Of a DNA stretch of 5,893 nt, positions 4,142-5,893 are shown piece after piece. Below the pieces are notes generated by a model. It worked only from the letters and a program-made list of their open reading frames with translations. It ran no database searches and was not told where the DNA came from. The translations under genes and the position numbers were made by a program. Source of the DNA: Gammaproteobacteria bacterium (lineage in GTDB: Bacteria > Pseudomonadota > Gammaproteobacteria > Pseudomonadales > Pseudomonadaceae); NCBI GenBank assembly GCA_012513235.1, contig JAAZCO010000085.1, positions 1 to 5,893 of the forward strand. Reading direction: 5' to 3'. Numbering within the stretch: the stretch's first letter is position 1; each line of letters opens with the position of its first letter.

Positions 4142-5893
4142 ATGAAAAGAATGCTAATCAACGCAACTCAACCTGAAGAGTTGCGTGTTGCACTTGTTGA
4201 CGGACAACGTCTATTTGACCTCGATATCGAGTCTGGCGCCCGCGAACAAAAGAAATCCAACATCTATAAAGGCCGTATTACCCGCGTAGAGCCCAGCCTT
4301 GAAGCCGCTTTTGTGGACTTTGGTTCAGAGCGTCACGGCTTTTTACCTCTAAAAGAAATCTCCCGCGAATACTTCAAAAAGACTGAAGGCAACGGCCGCG
4401 TTAATATCCGCGACGTGCTGACTGAAGGTCAGGAAGTTATCGTTCAAGTTGAGAAAGAAGAACGCGGTAATAAAGGCGCTGCATTAACCACATTTATCAG
4501 CCTCGCTGGTCGTTATATGGTGCTAATGCCCAATAACCCACGCGCTGGTGGTATTTCACGCCGCATTGAAGGTGAAGAGCGTAATGAATTACGTGAAGCA
4601 CTGAATGGCCTGAACGCACCTGCTGATATGGGTTTAATCGTACGTACCGCTGGCTTGGGCCGTAACAGCCAAGAACTGCAGTGGGACCTCGACTACTTAG
4701 TACAGTTATGGACCGCGATTAAAGAAGCTTCTGAAGGTCGCAGCGCGCCATTCTTGATCTACCAAGAAAGTAACGTCATTATCCGCGCGATTCGTGACTA
4801 TTTGCGTCAAGATATCGGCGAAGTATTGATTGATAGCGTTGACGCACAAGAAGAAGCGTTAAGCTTTATTCGCCAAGTGATGCCGCAGTACGCTAACAAA
4901 ATCAAGCTCTACCAAGACAGCGTGCCCTTGTTTAACCGCTTCCAAATCGAAAGCCAAATTGAAACAGCATTCCAACGTGAAGTGAAACTACCTTCCGGCG
5001 GCGCACTGGTCATCGACCCAACCGAAGCTTTAGTGTCGATTGATATCAACTCTGCACGCGCCACTAAAGGCAGCGACATTGAAGAAACCGCACTGCAAAC
5101 CAACTTGGAAGCGGCTGAAGAAATCGCCCGCCAATTGCGTCTGCGTGATATCGGCGGCCTGATCGTCATCGACTTTATCGATATGACACCGGCTAAAAAC
5201 CAGCGCGCCGTTGAAGAGCGTATGCGCGAATGCCTCGAAGCTGACCGTGCACGTGTGCAAGTAGGTCGTATTTCACGCTTTGGTTTACTGGAAATGTCCC
5301 GTCAACGTCTGCGTCCATCACTGGGCGAAAGCAGCGGCGTGGTGTGCCCACGTTGTAACGGTCAGGGCATTATCCGTGATGTTGAATCCTTATCTTTAGC
5401 TATTTTGCGCTTAATCGAAGAAGAAGCCCTGAAAGACCGTACCGCCGAAGTGCGCGCACGTGTGCCTTTCCAAGTCGCTGCCTTCTTATTAAACGAAAAA
5501 CGTAATGCCATCACCAAGATTGAACTGCGCACCCGTGTGCGTATCTTTATTCTGCCCGATGACCATTTAGAAACACCGCACTTTGAAGTGATTCGTCTAC
5601 GTGACGACAGCCCTGAGGCCCTATCCGGTCAATCCAGCTATGAAATGGCTCCGGAAGAAACCGAAGAAGTGCAACCCGTGAGCGCCACGCGTTCATTAGT
5701 GCGCGAAGAGGCCGCAGTTAAAACCTCTAGCGCTGAACGTGTTGCTCCGCCGGCCACTCAAGTGGTAGCACCAACACCAACGGCAAAGCCTGTTGCTGCG
5801 ACTAAGGCACAACCGAGCTTACTTAAAGGTCTGGTTAAATCATTAGTCAGCTTCTTTGCCAGCGATGACGCCCCAGAAGAAAAACCAAAACAA
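4142..5893 (+). CDS. rne: Ribonuclease E, N-terminal 584 codons (3' end beyond window)
   Basis: RNase E is the main endoribonuclease of mRNA decay and rRNA/tRNA processing in proteobacteria and the scaffold of the degradosome at the inner membrane. The opening MKRMLINATQPEELRVALVD is nearly identical to E. coli. An S1 domain starts at about 37 (NIYKGRITRVEPSLEAAFVD). The 5'-sensor VRTAG has Arg168-Thr169. The DNase I-like catalytic site has Asp301 and Asn303 (SIDINSARAT) and Asp344 (VIDFIDM). The zinc-link CPRC has Cys402 and Cys405, which joins subunits in the tetramer. All key residues are present, each about two lower than in E. coli. After residue 490 comes a Pro/Ala/Thr/Glu-rich linker. 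Then SLLKGLVKSLVSFFAS (559-574) looks like the amphipathic membrane-anchoring helix (segment A) that sets E. coli RNase E apart from RNase G. The frame is open to the last base, so the degradosome-scaffold half lies outside the window. The ATG lacks a strong ribosome-binding site. Confidence 0.97.
   Translation, partial: MKRMLINATQPEELRVALVDGQRLFDLDIESGAREQKKSNIYKGRITRVEPSLEAAFVDFGSERHGFLPLKEISREYFKKTEGNGRVNIRDVLTEGQEVIVQVEKEERGNKGAALTTFISLAGRYMVLMPNNPRAGGISRRIEGEERNELREALNGLNAPADMGLIVRTAGLGRNSQELQWDLDYLVQLWTAIKEASEGRSAPFLIYQESNVIIRAIRDYLRQDIGEVLIDSVDAQEEALSFIRQVMPQYANKIKLYQDSVPLFNRFQIESQIETAFQREVKLPSGGALVIDPTEALVSIDINSARATKGSDIEETALQTNLEAAEEIARQLRLRDIGGLIVIDFIDMTPAKNQRAVEERMRECLEADRARVQVGRISRFGLLEMSRQRLRPSLGESSGVVCPRCNGQGIIRDVESLSLAILRLIEEEALKDRTAEVRARVPFQVAAFLLNEKRNAITKIELRTRVRIFILPDDHLETPHFEVIRLRDDSPEALSGQSSYEMAPEETEEVQPVSATRSLVREEAAVKTSSAERVAPPATQVVAPTPTAKPVAATKAQPSLLKGLVKSLVSFFASDDAPEEKPKQ

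Noticed and set aside
4909..5260. Two overlapping minus-strand ORFs (4909-5169 and 5030-5260)
   Set aside because: Both lie opposite the catalytic core of rne, which is uninterrupted and highly conserved, and they show no recognisable motifs.

Overview
The window is a piece of core gammaproteobacterial chromosome, most likely from the Pseudomonadaceae. The evidence is the Pseudomonas-type tmRNA 5' end and the order rne / rluC / HAD hydrolase / short SppA, which matches the order I remember from Pseudomonas (rne, rluC, a HAD gene, sohB/sppA). Base composition looks close to half GC, lower than typical Pseudomonas. This would fit a low-GC relative such as the Thiopseudomonas/Denitrificimonas group, but the genus is a guess. 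I see no insertion sequence, CRISPR array, prophage gene or other sign of recent transfer.

Layout. Positions 5-394 (minus) hold a complete tmRNA gene, ssrA, with a plausible promoter just upstream at 421-449. Between it and the next gene is an inverted repeat (528-582) that pairs better as minus-strand RNA, probably marking the 3' end of the neighbouring operon. Positions 614-3446 (minus) carry a three-gene unit transcribed rluC, HAD phosphatase, sppA: a 23S rRNA pseudouridine synthase, a HAD-IA hydrolase and an inner-membrane serine/lysine peptidase. The last two genes overlap by 8 bases. About 130 bases separate rluC from the preferred HAD start, and this gap holds a perfect 8-bp hairpin. 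Divergently, rne (RNase E) starts at 4142 on the plus strand and runs off the window after 584 codons, which cover the whole catalytic half, the zinc link and a membrane-anchor-like helix.

The 695-base gap between the rluC and rne starts has no convincing protein gene, but it is rich in complementary segments. A good sigma70-like promoter at 3593-3621 would give a leader of about 515 nt for rne. RNase E is known in E. coli to control its own mRNA through a long structured 5' leader. Here the leader contains two long crossing helices (a pseudoknot or an either/or switch, 3864-3951), a strand that can pair with either of two partners (4014-4096), and a hairpin that ends just before the start codon.

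Functionally the window is RNA quality control and rRNA modification (tmRNA, RNase E, RluC) plus membrane proteolysis (SppA). The points most worth a second look are the rne leader, the tmRNA tag with three extra residues inside the usual tag, and a duplicated ribosome-binding segment that gives sppA two equally good in-frame starts. I found no clearly new multi-gene system.
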